64,000 bases of DNA from Metarhizium brunneum (taxonomy: Eukaryota; Ascomycota; Sordariomycetes; Hypocreales; Clavicipitaceae): NCBI RefSeq assembly GCF_013426205.1, contig NC_089426.1, positions 3,286,001 through 3,350,000 of the forward strand, given 5' to 3'. Both the position numbers and the translations under genes were made by a program. Below are positions 32,718-40,984 of the stretch, in pieces (position 1 is the stretch's first letter; every line of letters starts with the position of its first letter). The notes under the pieces are model-generated. The model was not told where the DNA came from. It worked only from the letters and a program-made list of their open reading frames with translations, and ran no database searches.

Positions 32718-34157
32718 GTTCTTAAATATGCTGGAACCCTTTTTTGTATAGCCAACTTATTTCAGGCTTGCTCTACTGGCGTCAACGGTTGCAGGTTTGG
32801 GGGGGGTATAGTGATAATCAACGTCGCACTCTTGTTTGTCGTCATCATGGTACCGTGTAAATTAGCTTTCATTCACTTATATACGTAGGTAATCTCGTTC
32901 CTTGAGGAAACTATCACTTGCTAGTTAGTCCTCTTTTTGGAAGCTGTTGTGTTCCGTAGTACAACCACATACACCCCGTGCAGGTGCCAGTGATATTCTC
33001 GCTGGTCAATCCGATGCCAGCGAATCATGGCGCAAAAGTAGAATTCCTTTGACAGAGATTGTCCTTCTAAGCAAGGCCGCGATTCATAAATTCGGGAAAC
33101 CGAAGCTGAGGACTCCAGGCAGGAGCCTAGATACCCTAGGTCTTGACATAATATTTCTATTAGTGAAAAAAAAAAGCCCACTGCTTTTGGCTTGGCGCAA
33201 CGAGCCCTGCTAGAGTCATAGATTCCTAATAGCGGTTGAGAGACCTGAGTGGTTTCAACAGTGTTAAATACAAACTTCTTGGAGAAAGTGTTGAGTCCTT
33301 GTTTAATTCTAGATTTCTTCACAAATTCGTGGTTCGTGATACAATGCAGACGGCAGTGGATGAACCCCAGTTCCTTGTTGTGAAATCCAGACAACTCTGT
33401 GGAAGCACTGATAACATTGATGGCTACAAATCTAGTGATATATTCAGGACAACCGAATACTAGTGTTGCCATGAGATATAGCGGATTTTTTCATTAATCG
33501 GACTACTCGACACCCTCGGACTACTTCAGCCTCAGTGCTGGCGAGCTACCTGGCTTCGTAACAAAAGATGCCCGCGTCTTTTCTTCATCGCAAAAGCCCT
33601 CGCTACAAATTAACATCTTGAAAGTATGACAAGAGACAGAGAGGTACTATCAATATAACATGCCACCGATATCCTGTAAGAACGCTCAAGCTTGACTCTG
33701 CACAACCCATCCTGACTTCGAAGGTATCCGTCAAAGGTCTTTCGGTAACTATCGGCAATATTATCAATAACGTTATGATGCCAAATATGTTCACCATCAA
33801 TGGATATCTATCTTGGCTTAGGCCATGGACTGTTGGTGATATGTGTCTGTCAATGCTTTGTAATCGCATTATGGGCCAAATATTGGTCCCGGCGTTACGA
33901 GAGAACTCGAGCACGTATTCCCAACGGCATTTCTGCAGCTTGAAGTTTACCCAAACGTCGTCCAACGTCGTTGTGAAAGTCTAGTCTTATTGGCTCGAGG
34001 TGTCACCAGGCAGGTGGGACTGTCAGATGAACAAGACACAGACACTTTCCTTGTCCCCAACCCAACTCAAGCAGGCCCAATCGACCAGTTCATCAGAATC
34101 GTGCCAACAATCCTTCTTTCCTCGTACCCCTCATCCCTCTTTGAGCATTGCCTCTAT
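32718..34157. other. Intergenic between the oxygenase and the kinase
   Basis: About 1.4 kb. Contains a 183-codon minus-strand ORF (listed separately at low confidence) and a 120-codon minus-strand ORF at 33603-33965 with a hydrophobic stretch. No recognised domain. It should also hold the kinase promoter; the kinase frame is open from about 33990 but without an ATG before 34158. Confidence 0.45.
32921..33472 (-). CDS. Doubtful orphan ORF, 183 codons
   Basis: An ATG-initiated minus-strand frame with a Cys- and aromatic-rich product beginning MATLVFGCPEYITRF. I recognise no domain, signal peptide or motif, and the base composition resembles the surrounding intergenic DNA. It may be a chance frame, a decayed gene or a lineage-specific gene. 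It is listed because it is the longest frame in an otherwise empty stretch. Confidence 0.2.
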   Translation of the reverse strand: MATLVFGCPEYITRFVAINVISASTELSGFHNKELGFIHCRLHCITNHEFVKKSRIKQGLNTFSKKFVFNTVETTQVSQPLLGIYDSSRARCAKPKAVGFFFSLIEILCQDLGYLGSCLESSASVSRIYESRPCLEGQSLSKEFYFCAMIRWHRIDQREYHWHLHGVYVVVLRNTTASKKRTN

Positions 34158-35579
34158 ATGGAAACGACAAAGACGATGGAACCTCGCATGCGTTTCGACG
34201 ACGTAGCCTGGGAGGAAAGCGAGAACATCGAAAGCGCCTGGGTGAAGGACATCCTCAAGGAAGAATCGCAGCGAGCAATTGGAAACTTTATCGTCAAACA
34301 TCGTCAGGGTGTTCCTACAGAGTTGTGTGATCCCAAGGCCGGCGCCTTCAACGTCCTCTTCCGCATGAAGTTCCAGGACGGCGGGTCGGCCGTGATTCGC
34401 TTTACCAAGCCAGGTTGCACCATGTTTCCCGAAGAGAAAATCCAGAACGAGGTAGCGACGATAAGGTATATCCAGGATAATACCTCTATACCCGTGCCGT
34501 TTATCCTGCACTGGGGGCCAAGAGAAGAAAGCCCCCTCGGACTTGGCCCATTCATTATTATGGAATATATCAACCATGAGACGGACGTTTGTAAAGTTCT
34601 CAATATACCTGAACTGCACTGGGAAGATCGACCTCGCCTTAATCCGCATATAAACCTGGGAAAGCTTGAGATGCTATACTACCAACTCGCAGATGTGTTG
34701 TTACAGCTATCCAAGCTGGAATTTCCATATATAGGTTCGCTCGAGGAGGTCAAGGAGTTTGAGTCGGAAGCTCGCCGTCGGCCACTCTCTATTCATATGA
34801 ATGAGCTTATACGGCTGGGGACTCTACCGCGAAATAAGTTGCCGAGCGGAACCTTTACCTCGTCGTTTGACTACTTCGAGGCTTTGTCACAGCTTCATAT
34901 TGATCATTTAGCGCACCAGCGAAATGATGCGGTGGACTCAGAAACGGATTGCCGGCGCAAGTATGTCGCCAGACAATTATTCCGTAAGCTCGTCAGGCAA
35001 CGCCGGCTACTATCTAAGGCGCACGCTGATGGCCCGTTTAAACTGTGGTGTGACGATCTACGGCCATCAAACGTTCTATTAGATGCGAATATGCAAATTG
35101 TTGGGGTGGTAGACTGGGAATTCACATATGCTGCGCCAGTCGAGTTCTCCTTCTCTCCCCCCTGGTGGTTGCTCCTCGAACAGCCAGAGTACTGGCCAGA
35201 AGGCGTGGAAAATTGGAAAGAAATATACGACAGTCGGCTTAAGACATTCTTGAAGGCGATGACAGACGTCGAGGATGCCGCTATAGCGTCAGGCCGGCTT
35301 GATGAGGCCCAGCGACTGTCGCCTCGGATGAAGGAGAGCTGGGACAGCGGGGAGTTTTGGGTAATTTACGCGGCGCGGAAAAATTTCGCTTTTGACTCCA
35401 TCTTTTGGCGGGAGCTGGATCCACGATTCTTTGGGAATCCTGGGGTGGCGCAGGAAGATTCCTGGAGGAAGAGGTTGGATATGCTGGACGAACTTGAGAG
35501 ATCATGTATGGAGGAGCTGGTGGAAAGAAAGATGAAGGAGATGGAGACGAGGGTTTTAGCATGGGAAGTAGATGAATAA
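34158..35579 (+). CDS. APH/choline-kinase-fold phosphotransferase family protein
   Basis: Single exon, 473 aa from the first ATG in the frame (34158); ATGs at 34176 and 34188 are alternatives. The kinase-like fold shows AGAFNVLFRMKF and AVIRFTKPG (nucleotide-binding strands with the Lys/Arg region), PFIIMEYINHETD (hinge), a catalytic loop WCDDLRPSNVLLD with Cys where aminoglycoside kinases have His but with Asp and Asn kept, and VVDWEFTYAAP (metal-binding Asp). This variant catalytic loop is common in the large fungal APH family as I know it. The C-terminus is helical and charged. The substrate is unknown; such families are expanded in filamentous fungi. The gene ends only about 25 bases before the repeat island. 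Confidence 0.85.
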   Translation: METTKTMEPRMRFDDVAWEESENIESAWVKDILKEESQRAIGNFIVKHRQGVPTELCDPKAGAFNVLFRMKFQDGGSAVIRFTKPGCTMFPEEKIQNEVATIRYIQDNTSIPVPFILHWGPREESPLGLGPFIIMEYINHETDVCKVLNIPELHWEDRPRLNPHINLGKLEMLYYQLADVLLQLSKLEFPYIGSLEEVKEFESEARRRPLSIHMNELIRLGTLPRNKLPSGTFTSSFDYFEALSQLHIDHLAHQRNDAVDSETDCRRKYVARQLFRKLVRQRRLLSKAHADGPFKLWCDDLRPSNVLLDANMQIVGVVDWEFTYAAPVEFSFSPPWWLLLEQPEYWPEGVENWKEIYDSRLKTFLKAMTDVEDAAIASGRLDEAQRLSPRMKESWDSGEFWVIYAARKNFAFDSIFWRELDPRFFGNPGVAQEDSWRKRLDMLDELERSCMEELVERKMKEMETRVLAWEVDE

Positions 35580-35605
35580 TTGTCGATATTATTAATTCAT
35601 ATAAT

Positions 35606-35724
35606 AAAAAAAGGTTACACAGTCGCAAGGGCCTACTAGTAGTATAATATACGGGGGGGGTAGTAGTAAATAGTTAAAAAAAACGCCAAGTGCACGTATC
35701 ACGATACGTTAAACGCACTAGCTT
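35606..35724. repeat. Diverged direct copy of the palindrome arm
   Basis: This stretch starts with AAAAAAAGGTTAC and ends with GTTAAACGCACTAGCTTA. It matches, in order and with substitutions and gaps, the right arm of the palindrome (35943 to about 36073), including the shared core CAAGGGCCTACTAGTA. It lies immediately after the APH-fold gene. Confidence 0.65.
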
Positions 35725-35786
35725 ACGTAGCAAGAACACCAATAAACTAGATAAAAAGAAATAACCTAATATTATAATATATATAT

Positions 35787-36068
35787 CTAGTGGGTTTAAC
35801 ACATCGCGATGCGTGTACGCAGTGTTTTTTTATTGCGTGTTACTGTCAATTAAGCCAGGTACAGCTATCGATTGTGTTACTAGTGGGTCCTGGTGATTAG
35901 CTAGCCTTTTTTTATTTTTTTATATTAATTTAATAATTTAATAAAAAAAGGCTAGATAATCACAAGGGCCTACTAGTAACACAATTAATTAGCCGTACCA
36001 GGCATTCATAACAGTAGCGCGTAATATAAAAAAACACTAAACGCATCGCGATATGTTAAACGCACCAG
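35787..36068. mobile_element. Palindromic (foldback/MITE-like) element with about 130-base arms
   Basis: The left arm (35787 to about 35917) is the imperfect reverse complement of the right arm (about 35943-36068), around an AT-only centre. Matching blocks include ATCGCGATGCG, GTGTTTTTTTAT, TTGTGTTACTAGT and CTAGCCTTTTTTT. The many differences between arms look mostly like C/T and G/A changes, plus small indels. It encodes no protein. It resembles a decayed non-autonomous DNA element. Confidence 0.7.
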
Positions 36069-36331
36069 CTTAGGAGGTGATTTTTGACCGCACGCGCCGG
36101 TAAAAGCTATTTGGAGGTGGGGTCAAGAGGAACACCAGGGAGCTAATCAATAAAAAGTAACCCTATGTCATAGTCTTTCCCCTCATTGCGGAGGGATATT
36201 ATAAGGTTATTTCTTTTTAATTAGTCCCCGGTATTCTTCTTACCATTGCTACCTATCCAAGTAGCCAAGACGGTCTCTGGATAGCTCTCGCCGGCGTGTG
36301 CGGTCACGAATCACCTCCTGAGCTAATGCGT
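36060..36331. mobile_element. Short element with 57-base terminal inverted repeats
   Basis: The terminal repeats at 36060-36116 and 36275-36331 are reverse complements with about 12 mismatches, of which about 11 are transitions. The core AGGAGGTGATT and TGACCGCAC is shared. The interior (about 160 bases) is AT-rich and non-coding. It overlaps the last 9 bases of the palindromic element. The layout fits a MITE-like remnant; no clear target duplication is seen. Confidence 0.7.
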
Positions 36332-36741
36332 GTACTCCGTGGTCTTGCATGACCAACTAGCCCTCTTTCTTTATTTTTTGAATACCTTGCGGGTGTGTGT
36401 TCTTGATGTTTGGAAGCAGGTGTGACCGGGCTTGGAACGTCGCGTTCAATTCAAACTGTGATAATCGGCTTGGGGACAATAAAGATCTAAAGTTTCTCAC
36501 AAAATCTTCGGGGGCGGAAGGTCTATAAATACAAAAATTCGGTGAGGGCTAGTGCCTGAGGCAACCCTCGCTTAGGGCCGACTTCGGGCCTCGTGATCCT
36601 TCCTAATGTTACTCCGTACTGGTGTAACCGTTGTTAGCCCAACGCTCTTTGTTGTGGGCCAATCGTGTGGCAGCAGGTCGGTACGTACGTATTTATGTAC
36701 TTTGTCCCGTAAGATAACGCGGCAGAGCGATCAAAGAACCC
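36332..36741. other. Non-coding stretch after the repeat island
   Basis: Contains a TATAAATA at 36524-36531 with no ORF downstream, a GC-rich block at about 36555-36600 with short inverted similarity (GCCTGAGGC / GGGCCTCG), and a TACTCCGTAC motif at 36610-36619. It could be part of a solo LTR or another dead element, but no terminal repeats were found. Confidence 0.35.
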
Positions 36742-37410
36742 TCATGTTTTCATGACGAGTATCTCGGGAAGGAGAATAGAATGCCCCCTCGGAACCTCCC
36801 TGCTAGCTGCAGGTAACCTACACAAATAAAGCAATTTGCTACTTCCCAGAAAGTAAGCCGAGTAGGAATTGGCATGTTCACGTTTCGTTGAATTGACACC
36901 TTGTTTGCTCCTGTCTGCAGGCGCAACAAGAACACGAGCGCCATGCAAGCAAAAGCCCAAGCAGCAACCCGGGTCATCATCTAGCTTATATAGCATCCCA
37001 ACGCCCAGAACTATCGCAAGAACCCTCGCCACAATAGTTCTGACACTTTCATCGAGTTCTTCAAGACCTGCCATGGATGCCCTGTAGCCTATGTTTGTCG
37101 AAACGACTCTAATGGCAAATGCCCCAAGGAGCAGTATTGACGTTTCCTCATTGGTAAGGCGTCGCCGGTGTCTCCTAACACTGCCCAGGGCTACTGGCAA
37201 ATAGACGCTAGGTATGGTCTCCCTGTGAATAAGAATGCTTCCAGTCATAATAGAGCAAGCAGTCGCCTCATTGAGTGCTGCATATAGCCTGGCTGGAAAG
37301 ACCATGGCTTCTCTGCATGTATAGATTTGCGCATTTTTGGCATTCGTTGAGCTCTCTTGGACTACTTTGATCGCTTCTGTGTATGTATATTTCATCTTTT
37401 TGAAAAGCAT
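36742..37410 (-). CDS. Doubtful hypothetical protein with possible membrane helices
   Basis: ATG-initiated frame of 222 codons. The first 150 residues look the most protein-like: helical, with hydrophobic stretches (ETSILLLGAFAIRVV and VARVLAIVLGVGMLYKL), flanked by RRHRRRL. The part after LDDDPGCC looks less coding, and a second frame there (36750-36980) reads as another hydrophobic segment, so a splice near 36980 is possible. I recognise no family. It may be lineage-specific or not a gene; its position beside transposon remnants favours an accessory region. Confidence 0.35.
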   Translation of the reverse strand: MLFKKMKYTYTEAIKVVQESSTNAKNAQIYTCREAMVFPARLYAALNEATACSIMTGSILIHRETIPSVYLPVALGSVRRHRRRLTNEETSILLLGAFAIRVVSTNIGYRASMAGLEELDESVRTIVARVLAIVLGVGMLYKLDDDPGCCLGFCLHGARVLVAPADRSKQGVNSTKREHANSYSAYFLGSSKLLYLCRLPAASREVPRGHSILLPEILVMKT

Positions 37411-38258
37411 TCGCCGGTGCTTATATATCCCGCACTGGCAATCTTCGCGAGGTCACGTTTCCATTATGAATGATAACAGCTCTATGAAATATACAAAAAC
37501 GGCAAGGCGTCCTAGGATGGTGACAGTTGTATCTGTATAGCATCAAACAATACTCAAATATGTCCAAGGACTGGTAAATTAGTACGTGCTTCGAACCCAT
37601 GTTAGAGGGCCGATTCAGAACAAAACATGGCCTCCCACTTGCCTATCTTTACGCATACAAGGTTGCCGTTACGTACTTAAGTAGGTAAACCGTATTAGTG
37701 CTCTTTTCCCCATCACCACCAAGGATATCTTCCCCAGCTTTAACGTTTCGTTCTTGTTAGCCAATCAGTTTTCAAAAAAGCACATGATCAAACTATGCTT
37801 TGACATGGTTTATTAAGGACGTGCGATTCGAACTCCAAAGCAGTAAATATTAATGTAGTCAGGCGGGACGATATGCCAGCCTATTCAAATCATTTGTAAG
37901 TATTAGAGCCCTATATGCAAGGAAGCTATGGGTATCCCGCAAAACAGAGGTTGAAAGTGAAGCATGCGTCCTCCAAGCACATGAGTGTCTTATCAACTTA
38001 CACAAGATAGGCGTTGGAAGCCTGACTTATTTAAACTTTGATCACACCCTTTCAGTCGCACTTTCAACTTCACATCTATTTTGTCCATCGTTGCTCAAAG
38101 CAGTTCTGAGTGACATACCCAGGCTCGTCGGTTGTGCTTCAACGCTGCGAAGAACGGGTTGTGATAAAACCCACACACACGTCGCTAGTACATCTTTCAA
38201 AATGGGCCATCCGCCCAGATTTAACAGTAGTGAGCAAAATCCAAATGACAATTCTACC
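37411..38258. other. Intergenic, no feature recognised
   Basis: AT-rich, with an ACTTAAGT palindrome near 37676. No coding signal. The right side probably includes the 3' untranslated region of the three-domain transcription factor. Confidence 0.5.
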
Positions 38259-39950
38259 TCATACTCCCTCAGCTTTGTGCCTTAGCAGATCCACGTCCGG
38301 TTTCCAGCCTTCCCACTTTCGACACCCGTGGAACTTGTAGAGATGCTGCCACATGTGATCCTTCCTGGTGAAGCTCCTGTCCTGAACCGCACGCTTGGCG
38401 CATGATTCAAACTCGTGCGACTGGAAATGCTCTTCTGTCGGGGATGATTGTCCGCAAAAGATACACTCTGCCTGTGTCTGACCCAGTCTCCAGATGACGT
38501 AGGGCTGCTCGGGCGGTAATGGAATGGCACAAACCCACGACGTGTCCCCAGGGGCATGGACCGATCGCTCATGTCGAAGCCAATCATATTTTTTGTTGAA
38601 GTTGCGCGAGCAGTAACTGCACGTAAAAGTACGAGCCTTTGATCGTTTCGATCTTGCCGATGCTGACTTCACCCATGCAGGATGGCCACGCTCTTCCAAG
38701 CTCCTTCCAGACAGAACGACGTCACTGTTAACAGACGCACGCGAGTAGTTGGATAAAGACCCATCCGAGGAGTAATGCAACGCCGACTGAGAGTACAACA
38801 TTGAATCTGTACTTGCTGAAGACCCTAAATCATCGTCATCGCCTGGTGCCCCTATCTCATGGTGAATATTTGAGTTGGAACCGATTGCCTTCTGAATAGC
38901 CGCTTCTGAGACTGGTTCACTGTCTGGGGGTGAGTGCTTCCATCTTTCAAACGGAGTCATACTCGAAGTCATTAAAGAGCGTGGCATAGGCGATCCAGCT
39001 CGAAACGTCGCGTTGTTGACCATTGGTTGCGTAGACAAGCGATGGCGTCGTCTGGCGTTGGTGAACCAGTTGATAACTTGGGTCCTGCTTAGGCCTGATT
39101 GCTCGGCCAGCGTCATTTTTTCGTCATCCGTTGGATATGGGTGTTGAATATTGACAGCGAACCAGTCTCGTAGGATCTGTGTTTTCCGAACAGAACGAGA
39201 GCTAGACCTCTTGCTGGTCACTGTGAGCCTAGCACCTGCAGTAGGAGACGGCCCAGACAGCCCAGATGATGGACCTGCACCCGGATGCGAAATCTGATCC
39301 CAAGCCAACTGATTTTCTTCCTCATTGACTCCGTGTAAGTGTCCAATCACTGGACGTGAAGTCTCGAACAGGGAGTGGCCGCGCTTCGACCGCTCAGCTA
39401 GACTGCAGTTTCTAAAAAGTGCAACGCAACTAGAACAAGAATTGACGGGGTTGGGGTTGGCATCTGTAGTTTGGAGCATGAAACATTGTAAACGCAGACG
39501 CTTGCAATGATTGCAGGGCTCGGGGGGGCGCCAAGCTCCGTTCTTGGCAAAGAACTCCTCCATAGCTTCTTGATACAATGCCGGCTCTAATCCAGGAGCC
39601 GGCTCCTGAATAGGGAGGGAGAGAGAAAAGGCGGCACTGTCATATTCCCTAGTTGGATGCGGAAATGCAAGGCTCGTGTCCTGGGGCTCAAAACCGGGTA
39701 TCGCCGACGAGAATTGCGGAGAGATGGCATCTTGGCTACCCATATCCGCTCCGAACAAAAGCGATTCAGACCAGTCTAACTCGGCAGGTAGCACCGTAGT
39801 CGCACCGGCAGCCGCACTGGTTCCGATGATGCTCTGCGGCGACTCCAAGTCGGCCGAGGTTGAGATGCTGGACACTCGACGGTCGTCATTCGCGCCCTCC
39901 AAGGTCGTGGCGTCGACCACGCCCACGAAGAAATCATTGTCGGTTGACAT
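38259..39950 (-). CDS. Transcription factor with Zn2Cys6-like cluster, TALE homeodomain and C2H2 fingers
   Basis: Single exon, 563 aa. Residues 146-182 have six cysteines spaced C-x2-C-x6-C-x15-C-x2-C-x6-C, beginning CNHCKRLRLQC, which fits the Gal4-type Zn2Cys6 pattern. Residues about 251-305 form a homeodomain of the TALE/KN type: HPYPTDDEKMTLAEQSGLS, with recognition helix QVINWFTNARRRH. After a disordered Ser-rich linker, TCSYCSRNFNKKYDWLRHER begins a C2H2 finger (C-x2-C-x12-H-x4-H). A further Cys/His-rich region follows (ECIFCG, then FTRKDHMWQHLYKFH). Homeobox plus C2H2 proteins are known in Sordariomycetes; the added cysteine cluster is what is unusual. It is a nuclear regulator by inference, with unknown targets. 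It is divergent from the lyase-M20 fusion gene, sharing a 1 kb promoter region. Confidence 0.88.
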   Translation of the reverse strand: MSTDNDFFVGVVDATTLEGANDDRRVSSISTSADLESPQSIIGTSAAAGATTVLPAELDWSESLLFGADMGSQDAISPQFSSAIPGFEPQDTSLAFPHPTREYDSAAFSLSLPIQEPAPGLEPALYQEAMEEFFAKNGAWRPPEPCNHCKRLRLQCFMLQTTDANPNPVNSCSSCVALFRNCSLAERSKRGHSLFETSRPVIGHLHGVNEEENQLAWDQISHPGAGPSSGLSGPSPTAGARLTVTSKRSSSRSVRKTQILRDWFAVNIQHPYPTDDEKMTLAEQSGLSRTQVINWFTNARRRHRLSTQPMVNNATFRAGSPMPRSLMTSSMTPFERWKHSPPDSEPVSEAAIQKAIGSNSNIHHEIGAPGDDDDLGSSASTDSMLYSQSALHYSSDGSLSNYSRASVNSDVVLSGRSLEERGHPAWVKSASARSKRSKARTFTCSYCSRNFNKKYDWLRHERSVHAPGDTSWVCAIPLPPEQPYVIWRLGQTQAECIFCGQSSPTEEHFQSHEFESCAKRAVQDRSFTRKDHMWQHLYKFHGCRKWEGWKPDVDLLRHKAEGV

Positions 39951-40984
39951 CTGCTCCTACAACCCAGGCGAACAGGCGACGGATTAAAGGATATTTGGCG
40001 TCTTACATAGCAATGGTTAAATGGCGAGGGCGACGTGATGACGTCTTTCTTGGCAAGTGAAGAAGCAATGTCAAGCGAATATTGGATTGAGAGGGGAGAA
40101 AATTGGGCTGAATGGCTTGTTTCTCATTCTGGCTGGATTCAGGGCCCAGGCAATCGGGCAATCGGGCAGACGGGCAGACGGATAGAGACCACCCTTGGCA
40201 AGCCTGCGCCTTGTCCGTGACGGACGGCGACCGGATGACGGACGGATCCCACTGTGAGTGAGAGGAGAGGCATGCGGTGGCGTTTTCCAGAAGCTCCAGT
40301 CTTCCCAGGTTTACCGGCCGACAACGGGCTGCAGGCTGGTTTATGCGCACTGAGTGTCGGCCAATAATCATGTGGTACGGAGTAGTACGGACTACTCCGT
40401 TGAAGAAAAAACAACGACTCAGCTTAAAGAATGTTGCCCACAGTGCATGCACCAAGCCAGTGCCGTGATCCGAATATTATCCGATTGTATACAATCTTGA
40501 TATTCTGTCAACCACACGTCCTTGACGCCCTCTCTTATCTTCCACAGCCAAGATGTACGGCGGTTGCCAGGTCCCATTCAATCGAGTAGACATGGCTCGG
40601 TGGACTGGATTTACAGCCAAGTATAATCTGCCAACGTTGTGCCTCCCATGATGTGATGAGACATGTAGCCGTTCGATGGACGCTCCAAGAGGTTGACTTC
40701 TCTTGGCTTTCGGTAGTGGAACCACTGTTTTTTGTCTGTAGACACAGCGGGAAGGCGCGCGCACTCTGTGCGCAGAAGGCGCCTATTGTAAAACGGAAAA
40801 ACAGCAAGATCCTCCCTCTCAGTTATAGATAAATATCATGTGTATTCTGTCCAGAGGATTGTCGGTGTTTTCTCTCACCAGGATCCAGAATCATCTGAGC
40901 ACTGCTCTGGCTAAACAGGCTTGTTAAACATCTCCGCAATCCCTACTCTGTTCGTGTTGCTCGCAGAGATCTCGAGCCACTACT
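39951..40984. promoter_or_regulatory. Shared divergent promoter region
   Basis: The 1,034 bases between the two divergent start codons. It holds a perfect 10-base-arm hairpin built from the recurring motif (40377-40400), two short 8-base tandem duplications (CAATCGGG and CAGACGGG type) near 40149-40181, and CT-rich runs towards the fusion gene. No ORF here is convincing. Confidence 0.5.
40377..40400. repeat. Hairpin of the ACGGAGTAGT motif
   Basis: The arms ACGGAGTAGT and ACTACTCCGT are perfect reverse complements separated by ACGG. It lies in the divergent promoter, about 430 bases from the transcription-factor start and 585 bases from the fusion-gene start. Confidence 0.85.

Noticed and set aside
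37560..37840. tRNA-like B-box strings (TTCGAACCC, TTCGAACTCC) and similar ones near 52950 and 61795
   Set aside because: No matching A box at the right distance and no cloverleaf could be drawn by hand.
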